Assembly (NCBI GenBank): GCA_947097635.1
Contig: CAMURW010000003.1
Coordinates: 1-22,009, forward strand
Direction of reading: 5' to 3'
DNA: 22,009 nt
Origin: an uncultured Bacteroidales bacterium
GTDB taxonomy: Bacteria > Bacteroidota > Bacteroidia > Bacteroidales > P3
A program made the translations under genes and the position numbers. Positions 1 to 7,575 of the stretch are shown one piece after another. The notes under the pieces are model-generated. The model saw only the letters and a program-made list of their open reading frames with translations. It was not told where the DNA came from and ran no database searches. How positions within the stretch are numbered: position 1 is the first letter of the stretch; each line of letters opens with the position of its first letter.

Positions 1-202
1 GCAAGAAAGCACAAAAATAGTTGCCATGCAGCTAAGAAAAGAGTGATTGTGCCACGTTACATTCTCCTACATACGGAAGCGAGAAAACTTGTCCGCAAAA
101 CATAAATACCTAAATTAATTCCGTGAGTCAAGTTTTTGTGTAATCTTGTAAAATGGTTATCGGCGTTTCCTGGGAGCTGAGCAGTAGGCGGCATTTATTG
201 CC

Positions 203-262
203 TGAGCCGAGGGGACATCCCACACAAGGAATAAGTTGAAAGCACGTCGGCTCATTGTGGGA
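203..262. other. Possible H-type RNA pseudoknot
   Basis: Two perfect, interlocking stems are visible. Stem 1 is TGAGCCGA (203-210) with TCGGCTCA (247-254), 8 bp. Stem 2 is TCCCACA (218-224) with TGTGGGA (256-262), 7 bp. The 5' arm of stem 2 lies inside the loop of stem 1, and its 3' arm lies just past stem 1 with a single base (255) between them, so the stems cross rather than nest. Loop 1 is 7 nt (211-217) and loop 3 is 22 nt (225-246), which is sterically reasonable with coaxial stacking. The pairing exists on both strands, so the transcribed strand is unknown. I do not recognise it as a known riboswitch or RNA family. Confidence 0.4.
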
Positions 263-346
263 CTATGAACGTAAATGTCGTCCAAGTCCGATGCACCTCC
301 AGTATGCCTCGCAGCGTATCTACGTCTCGCTTACGTCGGCATTTTC

Positions 347-390
347 CGACCCACTCTCGACCCATTCTCGACCCATTCTCGACCCATCCC
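347..390. repeat. Tandem repeat, 11-bp unit, about 3.7 copies
   Basis: Four consecutive units start at 347, 358, 369 and 380. Units two and three are identical (CGACCCATTCT); unit one differs by one base (CGACCCACTCT) and unit four diverges at its end. The 11-bp period is not a multiple of three, so the array is not an in-frame peptide repeat. It lies in the gene-free region downstream of the possible pseudoknot. It could be a slippage-prone minisatellite. Confidence 0.75.
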
Positions 391-577
391 TGGTTCGCAA
401 GCGCTCCTCCTGCAGCCTCCACCCCTTCGTGCGCCGTCCCGGTGTCTAACCTAAATTTAAACATTTCTAAATTAAGGTGTATTATAAACGTAAGATAATA
501 TTCCGTATCGTTTTACTATATTTTTTGAGGTCACAGATATACTTTTTTCAACGGTTCTGAGTTATGTATTAAAATAT

Positions 578-610
578 TTTCTCGCAGTTCCAGAATTATT
601 AGTATTTTTG
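578..610 (+). promoter_or_regulatory. Probable Bacteroidetes-type promoter for the 703 gene
   Basis: A -7 box TATTTTTG (603-610) matches TAnnTTTG exactly. TTTC at 578-581, one base off the -33 TTTG, sits 21 bases upstream, which is the normal spacing. Transcription would start near 617. That leaves almost no leader for an ATG at 622 but about 86 bases for the ATG at 703, which supports the later start. Confidence 0.45.
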
Positions 611-702
611 CATCGCGGAAAATGGAGTCTTGTATGTCTGCAGCAGCACTGCTTCGGCGTGTGGAAAGTGCGATATATAGCGACATTCTGAGAAATATAA
701 CA

Positions 703-1362
703 ATGATGAAACGTTTGTGTTCTATAATATTGCCCGCCGCCTTGTTCGGCTTGTTTTGCACTGGATATGGCACAAATGCCAGTGCCCAGGAGCGCATGAA
801 CCCCGAAGAGGTGTGGAAAAGTGAAGAGGTGAAGGGCAGCAACTATCACGGCTTTGCCTTCCACAAGGATTGGGAGGTGGATGTGTCCATCGAAGACCAG
901 CAGGGACGCTTTACCCCCACGGATGCCGATATCGCCAATGCCGAGAGGCTGATGCAGAAGCGGCTGGCCTACGTGAATCGTTTCCACGAGAACCAGGGAG
1001 GCTTGTGCCCTATTATCGACGAGCATATCCGCAAGTACGAACGTCAGTATGTTGGCTTCGTGGACGAACATGGCTACCGTGTGCTATGGGTGAACTTCGT
1101 GTGGGACGAAAAGATGGGCAAAACGAACCTTGCCAACGACCTTGTTCTGGCAGAGGGCGGCTGTGGACACTATTGGCACATCAAAGTGAACCTGGACACA
1201 GAGAAGGTGTATGGGCTGGAAGTGAATGGCAGCGGAGACGTGAAATACATAGCACGCAAGAAGAAACCGGGTCCCCGCATCAGCAAACCTCGTAATCAGT
1301 ATAAGAAACAGCGCGTTCGTAAGACGGGTATCATCCACTCCGAGGAAGAGAAGCAGTTCTAA
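703..1362 (+). CDS. Secreted protein of unknown function
   Basis: A 219-residue protein from ATG 703. The first about 26 residues (MMKR, then a hydrophobic stretch ending NASAQ) look like a Sec signal peptide with signal peptidase I cleavage after ASA. The frame is open back to an ATG at 622, but that would put about 27 extra residues before the signal peptide and would sit right on the predicted transcription start, so 703 (or 706) is preferred. The mature part has two cysteines (in GGLCPII and GGCGHYWH), several aromatic residues, and a strongly basic tail from about residue 184 rich in Lys/Arg before a final acidic EEEKQF. I do not recognise a family. The stop codon overlaps the start of the GtrA-like gene, so the two are probably translated together. 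A role in the periplasm or outer envelope is inferred only from the signal peptide. Confidence 0.75.
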   Translation: MMKRLCSIILPAALFGLFCTGYGTNASAQERMNPEEVWKSEEVKGSNYHGFAFHKDWEVDVSIEDQQGRFTPTDADIANAERLMQKRLAYVNRFHENQGGLCPIIDEHIRKYERQYVGFVDEHGYRVLWVNFVWDEKMGKTNLANDLVLAEGGCGHYWHIKVNLDTEKVYGLEVNGSGDVKYIARKKKPGPRISKPRNQYKKQRVRKTGIIHSEEEKQF

Positions 1363-1829
1363 TGGCCAGCAATAACACGGTGGTACGCCGCTTTCTTAAG
1401 TTTTGCATCGTCGGTATCTCGGGAACGCTGATAGACTTTGGCATCACTGCTGTCTGCAAAGGCTTCTTGGGATTTCCCGACCTTCTGGCCAATGCTACGG
1501 GCTTTGTCGTCGCCTCCTCCATCAACTATATCCTCAACCGCATCTGGACATGGCGCAGCAAGTCCGGCAGGGTGGGGGCGGAATATTTTAAGTTCTTTGC
1601 AGTGTCGTTGATGGGGCTGAGCATCAATTCGCTGATTGTGGCACTGCTTCACAACCAAACGTTGATATCTGGCGCGGCAATTATGCATGTCTTCTCTTGG
1701 TTTTGCACTGACTGTGCCGCTTATTTTGTCAACCTGGACTGGAATTTCTGGATTGCCAAAGTCCTTGCAACAGCAGTGGTGATGGTGTGGAATTTCCTCG
1801 CCAACAATTTCATCACCTTCCGAAAATAA
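1362..1829 (+). CDS. GtrA-like family membrane protein
   Basis: A 155-residue protein with about four membrane spans (roughly residues 9-30, 38-59, 72-95 and 127-150). It shows the GtrA layout: a GxxGTLxDF-type first helix, NYILNRIWTW after the second helix, and N-NFITFRK at the C-terminus. GtrA proteins (PF04138) are thought to help move undecaprenyl-phosphate-linked sugars across the inner membrane or support sugar transfer to surface polysaccharides and teichoic acids. No glycosyltransferase partner is adjacent here, so its substrate cannot be inferred. The start ATG shares one base with the stop of the upstream gene (TAATG), a typical coupling arrangement. Length and topology match the family. 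Confidence 0.85.
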   Translation: MASNNTVVRRFLKFCIVGISGTLIDFGITAVCKGFLGFPDLLANATGFVVASSINYILNRIWTWRSKSGRVGAEYFKFFAVSLMGLSINSLIVALLHNQTLISGAAIMHVFSWFCTDCAAYFVNLDWNFWIAKVLATAVVMVWNFLANNFITFRK

Positions 1830-1833
1830 ACGT

Positions 1834-1860
1834 AAGACAGAAGAAAGGCCTTGTCTTTAT
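1834..1860 (+). terminator. Weak possible terminator after the GtrA-like gene
   Basis: A 6-bp stem AAGACA (1834-1839) / TGTCTT (1852-1857) with a 12-nt loop lies just after the stop and is followed by a T-rich but interrupted stretch. The stem is short, so this is only a candidate. Confidence 0.25.
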
Positions 1861-1973
1861 CATTTCGGCAATGTATTTTCTGCAACAGTCCAGGACATGC
1901 TGGTGGAAACACTTATTAACAGTCTGTCGTTCAGTTTATAAACACTGCATTTGCGGAATTAATGCTATTAGCA

Positions 1974-2687
1974 ATGAAAATAAAAACTATCCTTTTTGGC
2001 ATCCTCGCCGCTATGACGTGTGCCGCAATGATGAGCTGCAGTAATGTCAGCCAAAACAATGAACCCGCCGACATTGCCGCTGCCGTGCCAGCCTTCAACA
2101 CTCAGAGCACGCAGCTTTTCGAAGATATGCAGAGTCTGGGCAACGATGCTGTCGTGTCTCCTCAGCCTGTCTTCATTCTGGGCACCTACGACGAGAATGG
2201 TGTCGCCGACGCTATGAATGCCGCCTGGGGTATGCAGATAGGTAGCAGGAGCGTTGCGGTGATGTTGTCGCCCCACAAAACCACCGACAACCTGCGCAAG
2301 AGCGGCTGTTTCACGTTGGCATTGGCCACGGTGGGTACCGAGGTGATTAGCGACTATGTGGGCATAGTGTCTGCCAACGACGTTCCCGATAAAGCCAAGC
2401 GTGCTGGTCTTCAGGATGTGAAGGGCAAGCAGGTGAATGCACCCATCTTCCGCAACTTTCCCCTCACGATGGAGTGCCGCGTGAGAGAGTTCAAGGATTT
2501 GGGCGACGACAATGTGCTGTTGATTGGCGATGTCGTAGCCACCTATGCCGACAAGAGCATTCTGGGAGTCGACGGCAAGGTGGACCTGGAGAAGATGCAG
2601 CTTCTGGTCTTTGACGGCAGTCACCTCTCTTACCGCGTCATAGGCCCCGAAGTGGGCAAAGCTTTCGGCGACGGCAAGAAGATATAG
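1974..2687 (+). CDS. Flavin reductase-like (FMN-binding split barrel) lipoprotein
   Basis: A 237-residue protein from ATG 1974 (an in-frame ATG at 1962 adds only MLLA). Residues 1-22 form a lipoprotein signal (MKIK, hydrophobic stretch, then MMSC with the lipidated cysteine). The mature domain resembles the flavin reductase-like family (PF01613, DIM6/NTAB): PVFILGTYDENGVADAMNAAW near the N-terminus, AVMLSPHKTTDNLRKSGCFTLAL, and a late VLLIGDVVATYADKSIL segment. Such proteins bind FMN and often act as flavin or ferric reductases. The lipoprotein signal suggests it is exported and membrane anchored, which is less usual for this cytosolic family but known in Bacteroidetes annotations. It is 144 bases downstream of the GtrA-like gene and ends at a strong terminator. 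The reaction and redox partner are unknown. Confidence 0.85.
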   Translation: MKIKTILFGILAAMTCAAMMSCSNVSQNNEPADIAAAVPAFNTQSTQLFEDMQSLGNDAVVSPQPVFILGTYDENGVADAMNAAWGMQIGSRSVAVMLSPHKTTDNLRKSGCFTLALATVGTEVISDYVGIVSANDVPDKAKRAGLQDVKGKQVNAPIFRNFPLTMECRVREFKDLGDDNVLLIGDVVATYADKSILGVDGKVDLEKMQLLVFDGSHLSYRVIGPEVGKAFGDGKKI

Positions 2688-2710
2688 TATTCTTCCAGCC
2701 GTTTACCAGT

Positions 2711-2765
2711 AACAAAGAGAAGCCCTCCTCGTTCTCATTACGAAACAGGAGGGCTTCTCTTTGTT
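2711..2765. terminator. Bidirectional intrinsic terminator, 19-bp perfect stem
   Basis: The arms 2711-2729 and 2747-2765 are perfectly complementary (AACAAAGAGAAGCCCTCCT with its reverse complement) around a 17-nt loop. The element sits between the convergent flavin-reductase-like gene and the S46 peptidase gene, 24 and 19 bases from their stops, and can serve both because the A/T-rich outer part of each arm gives a U-rich 3' side in either direction. Confidence 0.85.
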
Positions 2766-2783
2766 ATGTTGAAATAATAATGA

Positions 2784-4907
2784 TTATTGCACTATTGTCA
2801 TCTCGTCCACCAGATGGCGGGCATCGGCGAATTTGTCGATGAGGAAGAGGCAATAGCGTATGTCCAGGCAGATGTTGCGACAATAGTCTGGGTCGAAGAG
2901 CATGTCGCTCATCGTGCCTTCCCAGCAGCGGTCGAAGTTGATGCCCACCAGTTCTCCGTCGCCGTTCAGTACGGGGCTGCCGCTGTTGCCGCCCGTAGTG
3001 TGGCAGGTGGTGAGGAAGCACACGGGCATGTCGCCCTCTTTGTTGGCGTAACGGCCATAGTCTTTGTGGCGGTACAGCTCTTTTAGGCGTGGTTCCACTA
3101 CGTAGTCGTAGATGTTGGGGTCCTCCTTTTCCATAATGCCGGCGAGGGTGCTGTAGGGTAGGTAGTAGGTGCCATCCTTGGGCTTGAACCCCTTCACGGC
3201 GCCGTAGGCCACGCGCAGTGTGAGGTTGGCGTCGGGGAAGAAGTTGATGTCTGGCTGCATCTCCATGCGTCCTTTTAAGTAACTGCGCATATCCTTGGCA
3301 ATGATCACACGGGCTTCGTTGTGTATGGCTATCTTGTCGGTGCTGTAGGCATAGTTGTAGGCTGCGTTGAAGAGGTTGACGGCAGGATCTTTCATCAGCT
3401 TGTCCGTCTTCCTTGCGTTGAAGCTGCCCATCAGTTTGTCTATCTTCTTCTGATTGGTGAGGGCGCTCCTGTCAAACACATTCTCCAGCATCTTGCGCAC
3501 TTCCGCCTCTGTAGTGCCTTTCAGATAGGGGGCATATCCTGCTTTCCACATATAAACGTAGGTGTCCACGAAGATGCCTTTGTCTACGGGGCGATGTTGC
3601 GCGTAATCGCTGAAATACGCTTTCTGCCCTTTAGCGAAGTTGGCCGCCTGTGCTGTGCGGGCGCTGTCGGTGGGGGCGCGTTTGGCGATGCGCCATAGGG
3701 TGAAAGCGCGGTTCATCAGGTCGCTGGCCATTACTGCTTCGCTGAAATAGGTCCATTCCGTTTCCACGGGGCTTAGGTTTTGGTATGCCTTGTGCATACG
3801 TGGCAGCGCGTCGCTGTATTCTGGTTTATCGGCAGCCCAGTCTTGGAACTGGCGTTCGAAGTCCAGCTTCTTCTGCACACCTTGCAGACGTATGATGCCC
3901 TGCGTCTCGCCCTGCCATTTTTTCCAGCCGTTGGCTATGGAGGCCACTGCACTGGCATATTTCAGGCGCTGTGCGGGACTCTGTTCCATGGCGTCTTTGT
4001 AGTATTTCAGGCGTATGTCGCGCAGGCCTATGCGGATGGGGTTCTCGTTGATGGCCTGCAGATTCACGGCATCGCTGGTGACATAGCGTTGCGTGGTGCC
4101 AGGATAGCCGAACACGAAGGCGAAATCGTCCTCGCTGAGGCCTTTCAGCGAGATGGTGAGATGCTTCAGAGGGCGGTAGGGTACGTTGTCCTTGCTGTAA
4201 TTCGCCGGCTTGTTGTCCTTGCTGGCATACACGCGGAACATGGAAAAGTCGCCCGTGTGGCGCGGCCACATCCAGTTGTCTGTGTCGCCTCCGAACTTGC
4301 CGATATTGCTGGGAGGTGCTCCCACCAGGCGCACGTCGGTGAACACTTCGTTGACGTACATGAAATATTGGTTGCCGTTGTAGAAAGGCTTGATGATGGC
4401 TTTGTAGTGCGTGCCCTGCACGGCAGCGTTTGTAATGCGATCTATATTTTCCTTCACGATGCGCTCGCGGTCCTGCTCGCCGATGTTGCCGGCGACGCCG
4501 TTCAACACTTGGTTGGTCACATCTTCCATACGCACCAGGAGGGTGGCGGTGAGGCCGGAGCAGGGCAGTTCTTGCTCCTTGTTCTGCGCCCAGAAGCCGT
4601 GGGTGAGGTAGTCGTGTTCCACGGTACTGTGGCTGGTGATGTAGGAGTAGCCGCAATGGTGGTTGGTGAGGAAGAGTCCGTGGTCGCTGACGAACTCGCC
4701 CGTGCAGCCTTGGTTGAAAAGGATGATGGCGTCTTTGAGGCAGGCCTGGTTAATGTCGTAGATGTCCTTGGCGGTGATGCGCATGCCTTTGGCCTGCATG
4801 TCGGCTTCGTTGCGCTGCAGCAGCATGGGAATCCACATGCCTTCATCGGCAATGGCGGGCAGCATGAACATTAGTGCCAGTTGGAGGGTAAGAATTTTCT
4901 TTGTCAT
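2784..4907 (-). CDS. dpp11: S46 family dipeptidyl-peptidase, DPP11 type (Asp/Glu-specific)
   Basis: A 707-residue serine exopeptidase that removes dipeptides from peptide N-termini in the periplasm, feeding amino-acid catabolism. The ATG at 4907 opens a signal peptide (MTKK, hydrophobic run, AIA); the frame extends upstream to 4961 but those 18 residues would precede it. Chymotrypsin-fold landmarks: catalytic His84 in TNHHCGY, the Asp-containing stretch DTDNWMWPRHTGDFS (about 208-222), and Ser642 in GGNSGSP. Eighteen residues after the serine is Arg660 in NFDRCWEGTMSD, the same spacing as Ser655/Arg673 in Porphyromonas DPP11, where the arginine binds acidic P1 side chains; DPP7 has glycine there. 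This supports Asp/Glu specificity. The gene is monocistronic, converging on the 2711-2765 terminator. The length matches the family. No truncation or missing catalytic residue is seen. Confidence 0.92.
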   Translation of the reverse strand: MTKKILTLQLALMFMLPAIADEGMWIPMLLQRNEADMQAKGMRITAKDIYDINQACLKDAIILFNQGCTGEFVSDHGLFLTNHHCGYSYITSHSTVEHDYLTHGFWAQNKEQELPCSGLTATLLVRMEDVTNQVLNGVAGNIGEQDRERIVKENIDRITNAAVQGTHYKAIIKPFYNGNQYFMYVNEVFTDVRLVGAPPSNIGKFGGDTDNWMWPRHTGDFSMFRVYASKDNKPANYSKDNVPYRPLKHLTISLKGLSEDDFAFVFGYPGTTQRYVTSDAVNLQAINENPIRIGLRDIRLKYYKDAMEQSPAQRLKYASAVASIANGWKKWQGETQGIIRLQGVQKKLDFERQFQDWAADKPEYSDALPRMHKAYQNLSPVETEWTYFSEAVMASDLMNRAFTLWRIAKRAPTDSARTAQAANFAKGQKAYFSDYAQHRPVDKGIFVDTYVYMWKAGYAPYLKGTTEAEVRKMLENVFDRSALTNQKKIDKLMGSFNARKTDKLMKDPAVNLFNAAYNYAYSTDKIAIHNEARVIIAKDMRSYLKGRMEMQPDINFFPDANLTLRVAYGAVKGFKPKDGTYYLPYSTLAGIMEKEDPNIYDYVVEPRLKELYRHKDYGRYANKEGDMPVCFLTTCHTTGGNSGSPVLNGDGELVGINFDRCWEGTMSDMLFDPDYCRNICLDIRYCLFLIDKFADARHLVDEMTIVQ

Positions 4908-4969
4908 TGTTATATAGTTGATTAGTTTATAGCGGATTGGTGGCAAAACATCTGCATCCATGGGAAGTG

Positions 4970-4977
4970 CAAAATTA
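4970..4977 (-). promoter_or_regulatory. Possible -7 box for the S46 peptidase gene
   Basis: On the minus strand this reads TAATTTTG, an exact TAnnTTTG match, about 63 bases upstream of the ATG at 4907. No TTTG at the normal 19-21 base spacing is visible, so the call rests on the -7 box alone. Confidence 0.35.
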
Positions 4978-5217
4978 CATGTTTTTTTTCAATTGTCGGA
5001 GATTTGTCAATAAGAGAGAAATCTTAAATGATTATCCACTCGTGCAGTTCCAGCTACGATTGCCCCTGTGCCCCGCTTGCCTTGGGCATGGTCGTGATTT
5101 CCCAACCTCTTCTCGCCCCACGCCGCTACTTGATGCGCGGATGGCTGCTTGCAACTTGTGGCATCCAGCATGCTTGCAAGGCCCAAGAGCAACCTGCAGT
5201 TCAGCCTATTGGGGCGT
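4978..5217. other. Intergenic stretch between the divergent dpp11 and VWA genes
   Basis: The 398 bases between the two divergent start codons (4908-5305) hold promoter candidates at each end and, from about 5040 to 5217, a segment of clearly higher G+C than its flanks. A 66-codon frame (5028-5228, +) and part of a minus-strand frame cross it, but neither has a domain, a signal peptide or a good start context. The palindrome CTTGCAAG and the repeated 9-mer TGCTTGCAA (5146-5154, 5172-5180) are the only internal regularities I see. It may be a gene remnant or an untranslated regulatory region. Confidence 0.4.
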
Positions 5218-5250
5218 TTTGCGGGTAGGCGTAAAATCTTAGTATATTTT
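5218..5250 (+). promoter_or_regulatory. Probable promoter for the VWA gene
   Basis: TTTG at 5218-5221 is followed after 21 bases by TATATTTT (5243-5250), one mismatch from TAnnTTTG. Spacing fits the Bacteroidetes housekeeping promoter. Transcription would begin near 5257, giving a leader of about 49 bases to the ATG at 5306. Confidence 0.5.
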
Positions 5251-5305
5251 CCTGTTTTATTAGTAATATATAGTAATAAAAACGTATCGATTGAGTTATT
5301 ATTGT

Positions 5306-7558
5306 ATGCATTTGACGTTAGAAACACCATGGTATTTTGTGCTGCTGTGCCTGTTGCTGGGTGCAGGCTATGCCGTTTTGCTGTATTGCGTGCACTTTCG
5401 GCACGGCACGGCCGATCGTGACGCCAAAGGAAAGGGAGCTGGCACCACAAGAAAGCGCGCCACTGCCGATTCGGTGGCAGGGGGCGAAGGGCTGAGTAAA
5501 GGAATGAAATGGCTGCTCGGTGCGCTGCGTATGCTGGCAGTGGCAGGCATTGCTTTCCTGATGCTGTCGCCGCTGGTGCGCAGGATGCAACACGACAGGG
5601 AGAAGCCCATCGTCATCGTGGCGCAGGACAACTCCAAGAGTCTGGACTACTGCCGCGACTCGGCGCTTTATGCCGACGAGCTGCCGCAACGGATGAGCAA
5701 CCTGCGTAGAGCCCTGGAAAAAGATTACGACGTGCAGTGCTATACCTATGGTAGCGATGTACGCCAACAGAATGCAGAACGGCAGAATACCGATCTCGCA
5801 CAGCGCGAGAACAGCACGGACATGGGCGCTATGCTAAGCGAGATAGCAGACCGCTATGCGGGACGCAACGTAGGCGCGGTGCTGATAAGCGGCGACGGCG
5901 TGTGGAATCAGGGGGTAAACCCGGTCACAGTGGTGCGGCAGTTCACCTTTCCCGTCTACACTTTGGCATTGGGCGACACGTCGACACGCAAGGATGCCGC
6001 CATCAGCCACGTGAAATGCAACAGAGTGGCATATCTGGACAACCAGTTTCCCGTAGAGATAACGGTTCGTGCTAGCAAGTTGAAAGGGCAGACCAAGCTA
6101 CTGACAGTCTCCCACAACGGACGTCAGCTGTTCAGCAAACCCCTTTCTTACCGTGACGATGATTTCCTTACAACGGAAACTGTGCTGCTGGATGCCGACC
6201 AAGCGGGGCTGCAGCAATATGTGATACACATAGCCCCTGCCAGCGACGAGAGCAGCCTGCGCAACAACACCTACACAGTGCCCGTGGAGGTGATAGACGG
6301 CCACCAGAAGATAGCAATAATAGCTTCCGCACCACATCCCGACGTTGCTGCCATGCGGCGCAGCATAGAGATCCATCAGAACTACGAGGTGGAGACCTTC
6401 GTAGCGCGCGACTGGAAAGGCAACTTCCGCGACTACGACATGGTGATACTGCATCAGTTGCCTGCCCGTAGCGGGCTGGGCAGCGACATCGCGTCGCAAG
6501 CCGTGAAGGCGCATCTACCCCTGATGTTCGTGGTAGGAGCTATGAGCGACCTGCCGCTCTTCAACAAGCTGCACGCCGGCGTGGAGATATTCAGTCAGCT
6601 GGATAGAACCAGCGAAGCCATGCCTCTCTACAACGAGAGTTTCACTGCCTTCACCTTGGACGACGAAATCACGCAAAGGACAGAGAACTATCCTCCCCTG
6701 ACATCGCCATTTGGACAATATCGCACTTCAGCCAACACGCAGGCTCTGTTCACCGCAAGAATCGGTACCGTGAACAGCGGGCAACCCCTTGTGGCAGTAT
6801 GCCAACAGCAGGAACTGCGCTACACAGTGGTGACGGGCGAGGGACTGTGGAAATGGCGCATGGCCGACTATCAGCAGAACAGCACCAACGAACATTTCGA
6901 CCACCTCATGAGCAAACTGGTGACATATACGGCACTGCGCGTGAACAAGGACCGGTTCAGAGTGAATGCCAAAAAGGTGTGGCACGAAAACGAAGAAGTG
7001 ACGCTGGAAGCCGAACTATACAACGAAAACTACGAGGTAGTGAACCAGCCGGAGGTCTCGCTGGAACTTAGAAGTATAGGAAACGCGGATGCCCAAGGAG
7101 ACGGGAGGGCTGAAAAAGACATCTCGCAAAAGGATAACGGCTCCATGTCGCCGACAACCTCACAATACAAGTTCAACAAAGAAGGCACGGGCTATGTCCT
7201 CAACGTGGGACGGCTGGCTTCCGGCACCTATAGCTACAAAGCTACGACAAACTATAATGGACGTGCGCTTTCGTCACAAGGCACCCTGCTGGTGGAAGAT
7301 GCCAACCTGGAAGACCTGACGCTGAAGGCCGACCATGCGCTGATGAACACCCTGGCAGCGACGACAGGAGGGCAGATGCTGATGATGGAGCAGCTATCCC
7401 AGTTCCCTTCGCTGCTGAAGCAACGCGACGACATCACTCCCGTCATCTACAGCCACCGGCGCTACAGCGAGCTGCTGAATATGCCGTTGATATTCGTTAT
7501 CCTCATGCTGCTACTGGCAGCCGAATGGGTGCTGAGGAAAAACCACGGCGAGATATGA
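5306..7558 (+). CDS. VWA-domain membrane protein, function unknown
   Basis: A 750-residue protein. The frame could start at a TTG (5291), but ATG 5306 gives the usual N-terminus with a membrane helix (about residues 9-29). A basic linker (30-65) leads to a second helix (69-90), then a von Willebrand factor A-like domain beginning PIVIVAQDNSKS with an intact DxSxS metal-binding motif (Asp108, Ser110, Ser112) and a later LISGDGVWNQG loop. The middle (about 330-420, IAIIASAPHPDV ... YDMVILHQLP) resembles the glutamine-amidotransferase-like fold often found in these proteins. A final membrane helix (about 726-742) ends in a short basic tail. The layout resembles BatA-like VWA membrane proteins of Bacteroidetes whose role is unknown. 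It is followed after 17 bases by a flippase gene on the same strand, so both are probably in one transcript. Confidence 0.8.
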   Translation: MHLTLETPWYFVLLCLLLGAGYAVLLYCVHFRHGTADRDAKGKGAGTTRKRATADSVAGGEGLSKGMKWLLGALRMLAVAGIAFLMLSPLVRRMQHDREKPIVIVAQDNSKSLDYCRDSALYADELPQRMSNLRRALEKDYDVQCYTYGSDVRQQNAERQNTDLAQRENSTDMGAMLSEIADRYAGRNVGAVLISGDGVWNQGVNPVTVVRQFTFPVYTLALGDTSTRKDAAISHVKCNRVAYLDNQFPVEITVRASKLKGQTKLLTVSHNGRQLFSKPLSYRDDDFLTTETVLLDADQAGLQQYVIHIAPASDESSLRNNTYTVPVEVIDGHQKIAIIASAPHPDVAAMRRSIEIHQNYEVETFVARDWKGNFRDYDMVILHQLPARSGLGSDIASQAVKAHLPLMFVVGAMSDLPLFNKLHAGVEIFSQLDRTSEAMPLYNESFTAFTLDDEITQRTENYPPLTSPFGQYRTSANTQALFTARIGTVNSGQPLVAVCQQQELRYTVVTGEGLWKWRMADYQQNSTNEHFDHLMSKLVTYTALRVNKDRFRVNAKKVWHENEEVTLEAELYNENYEVVNQPEVSLELRSIGNADAQGDGRAEKDISQKDNGSMSPTTSQYKFNKEGTGYVLNVGRLASGTYSYKATTNYNGRALSSQGTLLVEDANLEDLTLKADHALMNTLAATTGGQMLMMEQLSQFPSLLKQRDDITPVIYSHRRYSELLNMPLIFVILMLLLAAEWVLRKNHGEI

Positions 7559-7575
7559 TAAGCAAGATTTAAGAA

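Larger units (their letters stand above)
1..570. other. Gene-poor leader region without a convincing CDS
   Basis: No reading frame here looks like a real gene. The short frames at about 252-498 on both strands cross a simple tandem repeat, have no recognisable domain and lack a good start context. What the region does hold is a segment able to fold as a pseudoknot (203-262), an 11-bp tandem repeat (347-390) and A/T-rich flanks. The end of the neighbouring gene to the left is not visible. I looked for tmRNA, RNase P and SRP RNA landmarks and for tRNA T-loops and found none. Confidence 0.6.

Noticed and set aside
150..265. Known structured RNAs (tmRNA, RNase P RNA, SRP RNA, cobalamin or TPP riboswitch) for the structured 5' region
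   Set aside because: None of the conserved sequence landmarks of these RNAs is present on either strand.
252..498. Small frames on both strands around the tandem repeat (64-77 codons)
   Set aside because: Their length comes from the 11-bp repeat and a stop-poor GC-rich patch; no start context, signal or domain is seen.
622..702. Upstream ATG at 622 as the start of the secreted protein
   Set aside because: It would place 27 residues before a clean signal peptide and lies only a few bases from the predicted transcription start.
3780..4874. 364-codon plus-strand frame inside the S46 peptidase gene
   Set aside because: It is a shadow of the GC-rich peptidase gene, whose catalytic motifs are all intact on the minus strand.
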